The translations under genes and the position numbers were made by a program. Below the pieces are notes generated by a model. It saw nothing but the letters and a program-made list of their open reading frames with translations, was not told the DNA's origin and did no database searches. 64,000 nt of DNA from Agapanthus africanus (Eukaryota > Streptophyta > Magnoliopsida > Asparagales > Amaryllidaceae), in NCBI GenBank assembly GCA_030015575.1, contig JASDDO010000006.1:109856045-109920044 (forward strand). Direction: 5' to 3'. Positions 35,301 to 46,743 of this stretch are shown here, in pieces. Each line of letters starts with the position of its first letter. Within the stretch, counting starts at the first letter, position 1.

Positions 35301-37127
35301 CATTTATATGTGACATGACTTGATACTCACATTTGATGCTTACATCATACCTGATACATATGTCACACCTGATCATTATATTGTAGTTCATCTATATGTG
35401 ACTTGACATGATATTTATGTTTGACGCACATATCATATCAGATTAGTGACTTACATTTTGGTTTGGATTATATGTGATTTCTGGATTTGGGAAGCATGGC
35501 TATTTCAAATATGTAATCATTTAAAAACCCGGTTCCCTTGATATGATATTTCGGTGCGTCTACCATGTGTTTTCTCGGTGCTAGAGTTATATATATAAAA
35601 ACCCGAATCGAGGAGGCGGCTGAGGCCGATTACGGGTACATGGTGGACCCGGTATGGTACCCGGGGCGAGAACGGTTTCGCTGTGTGATAGACGGTGAGC
35701 CCGGCAGAGGGACTACTACCTACCGGTGATTGTACTTTAGCTCGGCGGATATCTGGAGGATTCCGACCGGAGCCCAGAGATGGACATGGGTTGACCCGTA
35801 CTGCCGGGGCCGAGGGCCGATACCGCAGACGGAGCCCAGAGATGGACATGGGCTGACTCGTACTGCCGGGGCCGAGGGCCGATACCGCAGACGGAGCCCC
35901 ATATGGATGAGGATTTACGTGTCGATGCTTGGCACGGGTTTCATGATGTTTTACCATGATGTTGTTTATATCCTCATATTGCATACATGATGCTTATTGT
36001 CATTGGGTGACGGGTGGACGGGTTCCACGTATATACAGACATAGATCATATACAGATATGGATCATATACAGACATAGATCATATACAGATATGGATCAT
36101 ATACAGACATGGATCATATACAGACATGGATCATATATATACAGACTGGATTTACACTTATCATACTTCATTTGTATATATAACAGGGTATGAGGGCGCT
36201 GTTATATATACCCTTACACCAATATTAGTGGTATGGGACGCTAATATATGTGTATTGATATCATTGATACTGCATCATATTTACTTCTTGCAGACATACC
36301 TTATACTGATGACATGTTATTACCTGAGTACTTGGCACCACATACATATTTAGATGTTACCTTGCCACCTTATCACACTCAGATGTACTCTTGTGGATTA
36401 TATTACTGATTGTTGACTTAGGTTTATGTCTTGCATTTCGGTTTCTGCTTGTAGATATTTCTATTCACGAGTTGGCAACTCACCCCCGTTGTGCCACAGT
36501 TCTTGCAGGTTCTGCCGTACAGGTTCTATTGCGGCATTTCTGGCACACTACTTCTTGCGGGTGGTTTGCTTTTGGTAGGTGGATTCCTTTGTATCAAGAA
36601 CCACCATTGTTTTCATTTTACTCATTGTATCTAGAATTTCCATCAACCAAAACTTGTGTATTCTTTCAGACTTAGAGACAGTGTTTTATTATTCGACCTT
36701 AGAGTCGCGCTTAGTAGTATTGGGGTTTCTTGTTGCTTGAGCTTTCTTTTGGGTTTGATCCTCGCCACTTGGCGTTGTATATTATTGTTGCATGTATGGT
36801 TGTGACCGTCTATTGACGAAGAGCTAGCTCCCGCTTGGGGATGCCTTTATCATTGCATATATATATATATTGTCATTCTTGTTGTACCCCATTCGGGGCC
36901 AGTTTTACAAAAGAAACTCTGCCGAAATTTTTAGAAAAGACTGTACTGTTTCAAATTGCATATTCGGCTTAGTTATTTAAAAACATTGATTTTTTTAAAC
37001 ATGTAGTTCTTTACTTATTCTTAAAAAGGGTTTTAGATTTCTGGGTTTTCGGCTTACTTAGTCGCGTTACGCCTGTAGGCGTTACGTGGTTAAGTGCCGG
37101 TCACGGGCCAAACTTTGGGTCGTGACA
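32320..37127 (+). repeat. LARD 3' LTR
   Basis: A near-identical copy of 24139-28947 with the same TATA box (33459), arrays (34962-35402, 35769-35900, 36035-36137) and core block (36815-36845). Confidence 0.94.
34962..35402 (+). repeat. 88-bp tandem array, 5 units (3' LTR)
   Basis: Same unit, copy number and phase as 26781-27221, as expected when both LTRs are copied from one template and little time has passed. Confidence 0.93.
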
Positions 37128-37980
37128 CATAGTTTCGCCCGAAGCATGGAAACCCTTTGTGTGGGACTCTAAAGACTCGTTAATATGCTGACAGTGGGTT
37201 TAACAATAAGCACGTCAGCGGCACTAGCTATACATAACGGCTACCCAGGTATTGAGCGAAAGGGAGGCCGACGAGCAAACTTATCCTGAAACCCCTACCG
37301 AGCCTAACAGTGACAATATCCGTACAGTCCGGTCCGTTCGTCTATGAGTATCGCATATCGAGTCTAGGGGGTGGATAAAGTCAGACCCTAATAACGTGAC
37401 ATTTAGTGTCAGTATGAAGCCTATCACCCACTGAGAAACTACTGATCCGAATCAGTAATTCTCGGCTACCTTAGCCAAGGATTTCTGGTGATGGCCACGT
37501 GTGCACAACGCGACATCAACCCCCAATACCGGGAGAGACGAATCCCTTGACGATCTGCTCACTGCCTCCATGTGGCTCGGGACTGTACCCAACTAAAATC
37601 TATTTGCACGACTCCTTTGAGCCATGGTAGGGTAGTAATCAAAGCACAGTGGGAACTCACATGAGAAAAATGACGATCTCAGGTCGATAGACTAACCTGT
37701 ACAGATGTCATCTGGGAACTGCTATCTGACAATAGGTATAATACCAACTAGCATGTTCCCGGCGAGTCCGTCCGGTGTACCCATAACCCAATGAGCACCT
37801 GTATACTATCTTAGGTGAACAAACTGACACCAATGGCTTGTGAGACCGGCCACCGCCCATCGTCGGGGTCTCGATCAGTATACACTAGTCTACTCTGAAG
37901 TATCGATGCCCAGTCTCGAAACTCCCATGACTAGGGACATTTAAGGATGTTCTTATAGACCACCCAGCTCCCACGTATAT
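37128..37980 (-). repeat. C4: Copia LTR, right part
   Basis: Continues C4 after the LARD. It follows the C1 LTR (12620-13470) through the ATCGATGCC and GACTAGGGACATTTAAGGATG segments. It stops at CCCACGTATAT, where C5 begins; the last few hundred bases of C4 are not found in the window. Confidence 0.82.
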
Positions 37981-38476
37981 TGTAAGTCCATGTCACGCAC
38001 CCCATGAGCTTGCGGAGAGGCGGAATATATGAAAAACAATTATCAAAGCTTCGTAACACGGACTTGAGCACACGGATCGTGTCTAAACCATTACTAGCAA
38101 ACTACAAAAGGTTTAACTACTATGATTTGAAGTTATACCTCACGTTACTTATCTTTCGGGTCTTCATCACTATCCTCCACGCCTCGTAGGCTCTATGGAA
38201 CAAGGGCACCTCAACGCCTCCTCGAGTCAAAGACGATCCACCCGAGAGTCTATAGTCCGAGCTCCTATCTCGAATCTGAGATAACTACGGCTTCTAGATC
38301 GCTAATCTAGAAGTCCTAGAGGGTGTAGAGTAATAAGATGGATTAGTTAGTCACTTAAACCCTAGGATTCTCAACTAATGAGAGCTATTAGGGTTTGAGG
38401 AAGAAGATGAAGAAGTGAGGAGAGAGAAAGCTTTTGTAATGATGAAATGAATAATGTCTCATCTTAGAATATTATG
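37981..38476 (-). repeat. C5: Copia LTR end fragment
   Basis: Begins TGTAAGTCCATG (element-sense LTR end CATGGACTTACA) and carries the GCGGAGAGGCGG motif shared with the C2 and C7 LTRs. It is inserted in C4 and is itself interrupted at 38477 by C6. Confidence 0.78.
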
Positions 38477-40676
38477 TGTAGGGTTCCTAGGCACTCTTGA
38501 GAGGGTTCATAAGGTATCAACCATGCCCGAATAAAATTTTAGACGTGCCGAACAACCCAAAGCCGGGATCTTTGCTAGATTATTAGGGTTAAACATGCAA
38601 GTAAACATCTTTACTACTAAGTGTGAGGGATTACAACCTTTGTAGTCCGCTCCTTCGCTTCATAAGCTCCGAGTAGAAGTCCCTTCGCCGCGATCCACGA
38701 TCTCCCGGACTCAAGAAAGGCTCCACGACTCGAACGATCCATGCTAGCTTGTAGTGTTCCGTTTCTCCGATGATCTACGTCGAAGTTGCTATAACTCAAG
38801 CTCTCTCACTCTAATGAGGTGAACACCCTAATCTAATGGGCTAGATTAGATGAGGATGATGGAGTAGTATTTATGCTTTCTTTTTATATCATATTCTCAC
38901 AAGAAATTATCACAAAAGAAAAATCTAGCAAGCTTTTTCAAAGCTCAAGAGAGAAGAAGATGATGAATAATGAGATAATCCTTTTGTGATGAATAATAGA
39001 AATGAATATATGATTAATCATGGAACCATGATCAAGGATGACAAGGATAACCTTTGTAGAGAATAAACTAGGGCTAGGGTTTGGTTAGGTTAAAGAGTGA
39101 GTCATGGATAAATATCAACATAATATCTTTCTCATGACAAAAGGAATTCTTTCTAGAATGTGCAAGAAAGAGCTAACCCTAATCAAACCCTAACCTTGCT
39201 TAATCTCCACTAAACATGTTTCATTATTAATCATATCATGTCACAATAATATATATCACATATATATTATATATTTGCAACAAAAAGAAAATAATACAAT
39301 TAACAAATATCGCATATATATCAATGTATTATCCGGTGAGAAAACGAAATAATAAAGCGAGCCAATATTAGATAATGTAATACAATATATCATATATATT
39401 ATTATACATTAAATCATCGAATCAACACTTGATCCGACAATCCGGCTATATCGAATATAACCGACTAATATATTATGTACCGATTCATCGAATCAACACT
39501 TGATCCGATGTCCCGGTTTATATCTAAATATCGCGAGAATATAATACGGTATCTCATATCGTATTATCCTCGGTCCTGCACATATCACATATGTGCCTCT
39601 ACTCCGTTTTGCCTGAGCCAAGAAACCTCTGTGCAGGACTCTAAAGAATCGTCAATACGCCGGTAGCAGGTGATGATCATATCAAACGCCCACAAGCTGC
39701 AAGCGGTCAGCTAAACGTAACAGCCACCCAGGTATTGAGCGATCAGAAGATCAACAAGCTAGCCTGTACGTTCTCCTGTGAATCCAATCAGTAACACTCA
39801 CGTACAGTCCGGTCTGTTCGTCTGATATGTCGTATATCAAGTCTAGGGGTGGTATACTTCAGACCCCAATAACCGATAAGTCGTGTCGATGTGTGGCTCA
39901 TAACGGGTCGAGAAACTACTGGTAACATTTACCAGTAAATCTCTATATCAGCCTTGGCCAGGGACTTCCAGTTATAGCCAATCGAACACAGCACAACATC
40001 AAATCCCTATACCGGGAGAGACGAATCCCCTCCTATCGCTCATTGCCTCCATGTGATTCGGGACTGCACCCAAAAGCCACCGTTTTGCACGCCCTCTTGG
40101 ACGTGGTAAGGTGGAAATCAAAGCACAGTGGGAATCACACAAGGCTCTATGACGATCTCGGGTCTACAGACTACCCTGTACCAGTGTCACCGGAGAACTG
40201 CCATCTGACGTGTGGTATATCACCATCTGGGAGTTCTCGGTGAGTCCGTCCAGTGTACCCAGTCTCCACTGAGCACCCGCACACCATCCTTGATTTCCAA
40301 CACCGATGGATATGGGATCATCCATCGCCCATCATATGGGTCAAGATGCGTATAAGCTAGTCTACTCTGGTGTATCGATGCCCTGTCTCGATATACCCTC
40401 GACTAGGAACAGTTATAGGATGTACTCATCGACTACCATGGCCCCACTAGTATGATCTCATCATAGTCCCAGTAGTCGAGTATAGATCCTAAGGGCTTTA
40501 TCAACATGTGAGAGTAAGACAGTAAATCAGTACAAGTCAACATGTTAAGATAAAGTGAAACCAAATAGCATACTATCATGACGCGAAAGAAAGTCCTCTC
40601 TATATATATCCAAGCATCCATCATAATATACATCATATGTACAACAATGGCCTCTAGGGAATATACATAACTAACA
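38477..40676 (-). repeat. C6 3' LTR (2200 bp)
   Basis: On minus it opens TGTTAGTTATGTATATTCCC and ends AACCCTACA, as in S1. It is about 80% similar to S1 and S2 by eye. Confidence 0.9.
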
Positions 40677-40691
40677 ATCTCCCACTTGCAC
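40677..40691 (-). other. C6 polypurine tract
   Basis: On minus GTGCAAGTGGGAGAT, identical to those of C1 and C7. Confidence 0.88.
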
Positions 40692-43660
40692 TAAGGCCAG
40701 CTGCTGTAGTATCTCATACCTAGCATCCCGAATAATCTCTCAAACTGTATCTGGGGAATGGCCTTCGTGAGTGGATCCGCAGTGTTGTCCTTCGTATCTA
40801 CTCTCCTGACCTCGATCTCCCGGCGATCAACTATCTCCCTGATCAGGTGATACCGCCTCAGAATATGCCTAGACTTTTGATGGGACCTGGGTTCCTTGGC
40901 CAAAGCCACAGCTCCATTGTTATCGCAATACAGAGGTATTGGATGTTCAATGGATGGAACCACACCAAGTTCACTAGTGAACTTCTTTATCCAGACAACC
41001 TCTTTGGCAGCATCGTTGGCAGCGATGTATTCAGCTTCCATCGTCGAGTCTGCAACGGTATCCTGTTTGGAACTCTTCCAACATACCGCCCCTCCATTGA
41101 GGGTAAAGACAAATCCCGAGTGCGACTTAGAGTCGTCCTTATCACTTTGGAAGCTGGAATCGGTAAAGGACTCCACCTGGAGTTCTCCGTTACCATACAC
41201 CAAGAACATCTCTTTAGTCCTTCGTAAGTACATGAGAATGTTCTTCACAGCTGTCCAGTGACTCTCTCCAGGATCTGCTTGATACCGACTCACTATACTT
41301 AGTGAGTATGCTACATCGGGTTTGGTACATAGCATCGCATACATGATAGAGCCTACTGCCGAAGCATAGGGTATCCCTTGCATGCGAGCTCTCTACAAAT
41401 CAGTCTTGGGAGACATCTTTTTGGAGAGAGTGAGTCCAGAGATCATGGGTTGGTTCCCATGCTTGGATTCTTCTATACTAAACCTCTTTAGTATGGTGTC
41501 ATTGTACCTGCATTGGGATAATCCCAGTATCCATTTAGATCTATCTCTATAGATCATGATTCCTAATATGCAGGAGGCATCACCTAGATCTTTCATTGAG
41601 AATCTTTGTGATAAGAAGAGCTTGACTGATTGCAGCATAGGAATATCATTTACTATCAAGAGTATGTCATCCGCGTATAATACGAGGAGGACAACCTTAC
41701 TCTCTGCTTCCTTCTTATATATACAAGGTTCATCTATATTTTTGATGAAGTCAAACTCTTTGACTACAACATCAAAACAGATGTTCCAACTCCGCGTTAC
41801 TTGCTTTAACCCATAAATGGATTTAAGCAGCTTGCACACCTTTCCGCTGCTCCCACTATCTACGAAGCCCTCTTGCTGAGTCATGTATACGCACTCTTCT
41901 AAATCACCGTTTAGAAAGGCGGTCTTAACATCCATTTTCCAGATTTCGTAGTCATGGTATGCAACAATGGCAAGTAATATCCGGATGGACTTAAGCACAT
42001 CCACTGGAGAAAAGGTTTCGTCATAATCCACATCTGGTCGTTGACGAAAACCCTTTGCAACAAGTCTAGCTTTGAAAGTCTCAACTTTTCCATCTACACC
42101 AAATTTCTTTTTAAAGATCCACTTGCTCCCAATGGGTTTTACCCCTTCAGGAGCATTTTCCAAAGTCCATACTTTGTTGGTGTACATGGATTCCATCTCA
42201 GATCATATTGCATCCATCCATTTCATAGAGTCACCACTCGTGATGGCCTGCTCGAAACTAGTTGGGTCATCATCTTCCATGATGCAATCCTCGCTTCCAC
42301 CATCAATGAGAAAACCGTAGTATCTCTCAGGTGGATGAGAAACCCTGCTAGATCGATGGAGAGGCTGGGGTTCGTCGAGTACTACTGAATTCTCCGGTTC
42401 TACTAAATCTTCATTTGCAGTTTGTGTTGCTGGAACTTCTTCCAGTTCTACCTCAGAGCCACTAATCTCTTTTGCAAGAAATTCCTTTTCTAAAAAGGTG
42501 GCATGTTGATCAACAAACACCTTTTGCTCCTCACCGTGGTAGAAAAAATATCCATAAGAATTCTTCGGATATCCTACAAACTTGCAAAGAACTGACCGTG
42601 CCTCGAGTTTATCCGAATTTTGCCTTTTGACATAGGCCGGACAACCCCATATCTTAACTCGTTTAAGATACGGTCTCTTCCCACTCCATATCTCATATGG
42701 TGTGGTTGGTACAGATTTAGTTGGAACTTGATTCAACAGGTATGCTGCTGTCTCCAGCGCATATCCCCAGAAGGAAATAGGTAACTCAGCTGTACTCATC
42801 ATCGACCGCACCATATCTAATAGGGTGCGATTCCTCCGTTCCGATACACCGTTGTGCTGTGGTGTATAAGGAGGAGTAAGCTGAGAGAGAATCCCATTCT
42901 CTTTTAGATAATCTAGGAACTCGTTGCTTAAGTATTCACCTCCTCGATCAGATCGAAGAATCTTAATACTTTTGCCCGTTTGATTCTCTACTTCGTGCTT
43001 ATATTCTCTGAATTTCTCAAAAGCTTCAGACTTGTGTTTCATCAGGAACACATGTCCGTATCTAGAGAGATCGTCAGTGAATGTAATGAAGTATGAAGAA
43101 CCGTTCCTGGCATGCGTAGACATGGGACCGCATACATCACTATGTACCAGTCCTAAGAGTTCCGCAACTCTTTCTCCGTGTCCACTAAACAGAGCTTTGG
43201 TCATTTTTCCTTTGAGACATGAATGTCAAGTATCATAAGATGATAATTCAAACGGGTTCAAATATCCATCCTTATATAACTTAGCTAGTCGTGTCGCATT
43301 GATATGACCAAGTCTACAATGCCACAAGAAGGATTCGTTCATTTCTGAACTTTTCCTCTTGTGTGTGTTTTGTATATTGAGGACTGTATTTTGATTGGGA
43401 ATGAATATGCCATTATGTAACGAGCCTGATGCAATCAACTTTTGATTTAGGATGATGTTCATAACATTATCCTGTACTACAAAATTATATCATTCTTTAC
43501 TTAACAAAGAAACTGATATAATGTTGCACATCATGTTCGGTATATAATAGCACTCATTCAGAATCAGTGTATTACTACTTGGTAATACAAGGTGATATTC
43601 GCCAACTACTTTGGCTGCAATATTTGCACCTTTCCCTACTTGAACGGAATGATCACTTAC
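40691..43660 (-). pseudogene. C6 pol (Copia): pre-integrase, integrase, RT, RNase H
   Basis: The best-preserved Copia pol in the window, reading on minus from high to low coordinates. Pre-integrase lies around 43.2-43.6 kb (CRLGHINATRLAKL, zinc-finger side). Integrase lies around 42.2-43.2 kb with the D, D, E core in [17 protein letters not shown] and GVSERRNRT. Reverse transcriptase lies around 41.4-42.2 kb (KWIFKKKFGVDGKV, LYADDILLI). RNase H lies around 40.7-41.4 kb (DSTMEAEYIAA, YCDNNGAVALAK, SRHILRRYHL). In life it would copy and integrate the element. It is a fossil with only a few breaks, fairly young. Confidence 0.92.
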
Positions 43661-43700
43661 ATGGATCAGCCAGAAGGCTTCAATCAGAGTGGGAGCAGCG
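43640..43700. other. Head-to-head junction of C6 and C7
   Basis: Below about 43660 the sequence is minus-strand C6 protease/pre-integrase; above it is plus-strand C7 reverse transcriptase (DQPEGFNQSGSSGK). The switch is abrupt, with at most a few ambiguous bases and no LTR, primer site or target duplication. This is a rearrangement breakpoint, not an insertion edge. Confidence 0.75.
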
Positions 43701-44837
43701 GGAAAGTGTGCAAGTTGCTTAAGTCCATTTATGGACTGAAGCAGGCATCGCGGAGTTGAAACAGTCAAAGAATATGACTTTATCAAAAATCCAGATGAAC
43801 CATGTATATATAGTAAAGTTGTAGCACGAACTGTCGTATTCTTCGTCTTGTACGTGGATGACATTCTATTGATAGGAAATAACATTCCTATGCTACAATC
43901 TGTCAAAGGATTCCTGTCACACAGGTTCTCCATGAAAGACCTGGGTGATGCCTCTTACATTCTGGGGATCCGGATCTATCATAATAGATCCAAGAGGATG
44001 TTGGGACTTTCGCAGTCCAGGTATATCAACACTATACTGAAAAGATTCAGTATAGAAGATTCTAAGCGCGGTAATCTACCGGCTTGTCACGGAATCACCC
44101 TCTCCAAAGAGATGTCTCCCAAGACTGATTTGGAAAGGGAACGCATGTCTATTATACCCTACGCTTTTGCGGTAGGCTCTATAATGTATGCGATGTTGTG
44201 CACCAGACCAGATGTAGCTTACGCACTGAGCGTGGTAAGCCCGTATCAGTCAGTCCTAGTGGAGAAGCACTGGATAGCAGTAAAGAACATTCTCAAGTAT
44301 CTAAGAAGGACTAAGGAGATGTTCTTGGTTTACGGCGGAAAAGACCTCAAGATGGAGGCCTTTGCTAATTCCGGCTTCCAGAGTGATAAGGATGATTCCA
44401 AGTCCATGTCAGGTTATGTCTTTACCCTCAATGGAGGGGCGGTGTGCTGGAAGAGTTCCAAGCAGGACACCGTTGCTGACTCGACGATGGAAGCGGAGTA
44501 TATTGCTGCTTGCGATACCGCAAAAGAAGCGGTCTAGATGAAGAAGTTCCTAACAGAACTTCAGGTGGTTCCTACCATTGTTGATCCAATACCTCTGTAT
44601 TGCGACAACAACGGAGCTATAGCTTTAGCGAAGGAACCAAGGTCCCATCAGAAGTCCAGACACATCTTAAGGCGGTATCACCTGATCAGGGAGATCATAG
44701 ATCGCCGGGAGATCGAGGTCCGGAGAGTTGCTACTGAAGAGAACATTGCTGATCCATTCACAAAGGCCCTACCTCAGATTCAGTTCGAGAGGCTACTCGA
44801 GATCATCGGTCTTCGATATGCCAGTACATGGCCCTAG
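43660..44837 (+). pseudogene. C7 pol 3' part (Copia RT and RNase H)
   Basis: The reverse-transcriptase active site is LYVDDILLIGNN (43.85 kb). The thumb/connection follows with FSMKDLGDASYILGIRIY. RNase H follows with DSTMEAEYIAACD (44.5 kb) and PLYCDNNGAIALAKEPRSHQ. About 80% similar at protein level to C6. It is a fossil with few breaks. Confidence 0.92.
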
Positions 44838-44851
44838 TGCAAGTGGGAGAT
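44837..44851 (+). other. C7 polypurine tract
   Basis: GTGCAAGTGGGAGAT directly before the LTR. Confidence 0.9.
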
Positions 44852-46743
44852 TGTTAGTGTATATGCCCTAGGGGCCATTATTGTATCATACTAGCTTGTA
44901 TATTACTTAATGGAAGCTTAGGATATTCACAGTTATATAACAGTCTTGCTAAACATGGTAGTATGCTACTTGGTTTTATCTATCTTAATATATGAGTATA
45001 CGTATTGATAGAGCCCTTAGGATCTTGCTTGACTATCAGCGTTGTGATGGCAGTCACACTAGTGGGGGCTGGGTAGTCTACAAGCACATCCTTTTCCAGG
45101 TCCCTAGTCATAGGATTATCGAGACATGGTATCGATACTCCGGAGTAGACTAGTGTGTATGCTTCTCATCCCAGTTGGGGAGATGGTCTGTCCTACAGCC
45201 GTCAGTACGTCATACTGGAGATAGTATATAGGTGCTCGTTGGGTTACGGGTACACCGGACAGGACTCGCGGGGAACTGTTGGTTGGTATCATACCCGTTG
45301 CCAGTTAACAGTTCCCAGGTGACATGAGTACAGCATAGTCCGCAGACTTGACACTGCTACTTCGCCTCGAGTGTGTCCCACTGTTCTTAGATTGCTACCC
45401 TACCACGGCTCAAAGGAGTCGTGCAAACATGTAGCAGTTGGGTGCAGTCCCGAGCACTTGGAGGCAGTGGCGGTTAGACAGGATTCGTCTCTCCCGGTAT
45501 TGGGAGTTGATATCGCGTTGTGTCAGAGAGCAATTACGCAAAGTCCCTGGCCAGGGCAAGCGAGATTTACTGGTTGGTTCCAGTAGTTTCTCAAGGTGTA
45601 ATGGGCTTCACTCCGATATGACTTATACCGCTATTAGGGGACTGACGCTTGCCGCCCCCTAGGCCCGATATGTGACAGTCTTAGACGAACAGACCGGAAT
45701 GTACGGAGATTGTCACATCAGGCTCAGTAGGAGTTCGGATGGGTTTCCTCATCGGCCTTCTTATCGACATCTACCTGGGGACCGTTACGTACAGCTAGTG
45801 CCGCTTGCGGTCTGTGGTTAAACCCACTGCCAGCGTAGTAGTCGAGTCTTTAGAGTCCCACACAGAGAGTTTCCCTGCTCCAGGCGAAACGATATAGAGG
45901 TCGTATGGTTTTACGACAAGGGTTCGGACGCATACGTGTGTTTACGCACGTACGACATTCGGACAGTTTATACTAGCCGGCTTTGGTTTAAGCCAGTTTC
46001 TAGTATCGGGTTATTGGATTTATACAGTCTAAAGTTTTTCCGTGTTTTCATGGATAAGAGAGGCGTTCTCTTAATTTCGCGAGAAGCTTCTAGAAGGATG
46101 GTGACTTGGGGGTTTAGGTGGCATTTGCATTTATTGTTTTAATGACTCATTTGTGTGATTCATCCATAGAGTTAATGCTTCATTAATTGATCTAATGACT
46201 TATGAGATGAATCACTCATATGAATAAATGAAGCATGGTTGTTAAATTATTTATTTTAATTATTTGATAAAAGATAATGCTTCATATATTCAAATGAGTT
46301 CATTATTTCTTCTCATTCTCTTGCTCACCTTCTCTCTCCTCAAGCTCTCTCTCTTCAAACCCTAATCCTCCCTTCTCATGTGTTGAGATCAAGGATTAGA
46401 TAGACTAATTAATCCATAACCTTTCTCTATATCACCTAGGTGCCTTTGATTAGCAACTAAAGAAATCTAGTTACCTCAAGATTAGAGGTGAAGTATGGAA
46501 TAGAAGCTCTCGGGTGGATCGTCTATTACGTAGAGGAGGCCGAGGAGGAGGTTGATAACGAAAAGACGAAGGACTAGGTTCACTAGGTATAATCTCTTTT
46601 CATAGTAGTTAAGAACTCCTATGTATATGTTAGTTATAGTTTAGCAAAGATTCTTCGGTTAGTCGATGTTAATCCAAAGAACTTGATTGTTTTTCATATT
46701 TCCGCCTCCCCGCAACTCGTGGGGTGTTGTACATCGACTTACA
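44852..46743 (+). repeat. C7 3' LTR (1892 bp)
   Basis: Opens TGTTAGTGTATATGCCCTAG and ends CATCGACTTACA. It belongs to the same subfamily as the C2 LTR and C5. The following DNA (TATCATATCCTACG) matches G2 at 58249. Confidence 0.9.

Larger units (their letters stand above)
24139..37127 (+). mobile_element. G1: LARD-type Gypsy derivative (Tekay/Del-like), structurally whole, no pol
   Basis: 12,989 bp: 5' LTR 24139-28947 (4809 bp), primer site 28952-28963, internal 28948-32319 (3372 bp), polypurine tract just before 32320, 3' LTR 32320-37127 (4808 bp). The LTRs differ at only about 25 positions (about 0.5%), so the insertion is roughly 0.2 million years old at 1.3e-8. It sits in the Copia LTR C4, flanked by CATAT and CATAG (4 of 5 identical). 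LTRs of about 4.5 kb around a 3.5-kb non-coding core are the definition of LARDs described from Triticeae. Termini, primer site and polypurine tract match chromoviruses of the Tekay/Del kind. Without pol it would need proteins in trans. Confidence 0.9.
38477..43660 (-). mobile_element. C6: Ty1/Copia (Angela-like) element, 3' half
   Basis: Minus-strand element: 3' LTR 38477-40676, polypurine tract 40677-40691, then RNase H, reverse transcriptase, integrase and pre-integrase parts up to about 43660, where the sequence switches to the plus-strand C7. The flank before 38477 is TTATG. LTR subfamily as S1 and S2. A full gag, the leader and the 5' LTR are absent from the window. Confidence 0.85.
43660..46743 (+). 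mobile_element. C7: Ty1/Copia (Angela-like) element, 3' half
   Basis: Plus-strand fragment from mid reverse transcriptase to the end of the 3' LTR: pol 43660-44837, polypurine tract 44837-44851, LTR 44852-46743. It abuts the LTR of G2 at 46744 (flank TATCA), showing that it inserted into G2. Its 5' half is absent from the window. Confidence 0.88.

Noticed and set aside
43848-44537. 229-codon frame as a host gene
   Set aside because: It carries Copia RT and RNase H motifs and abuts a polypurine tract and LTR.
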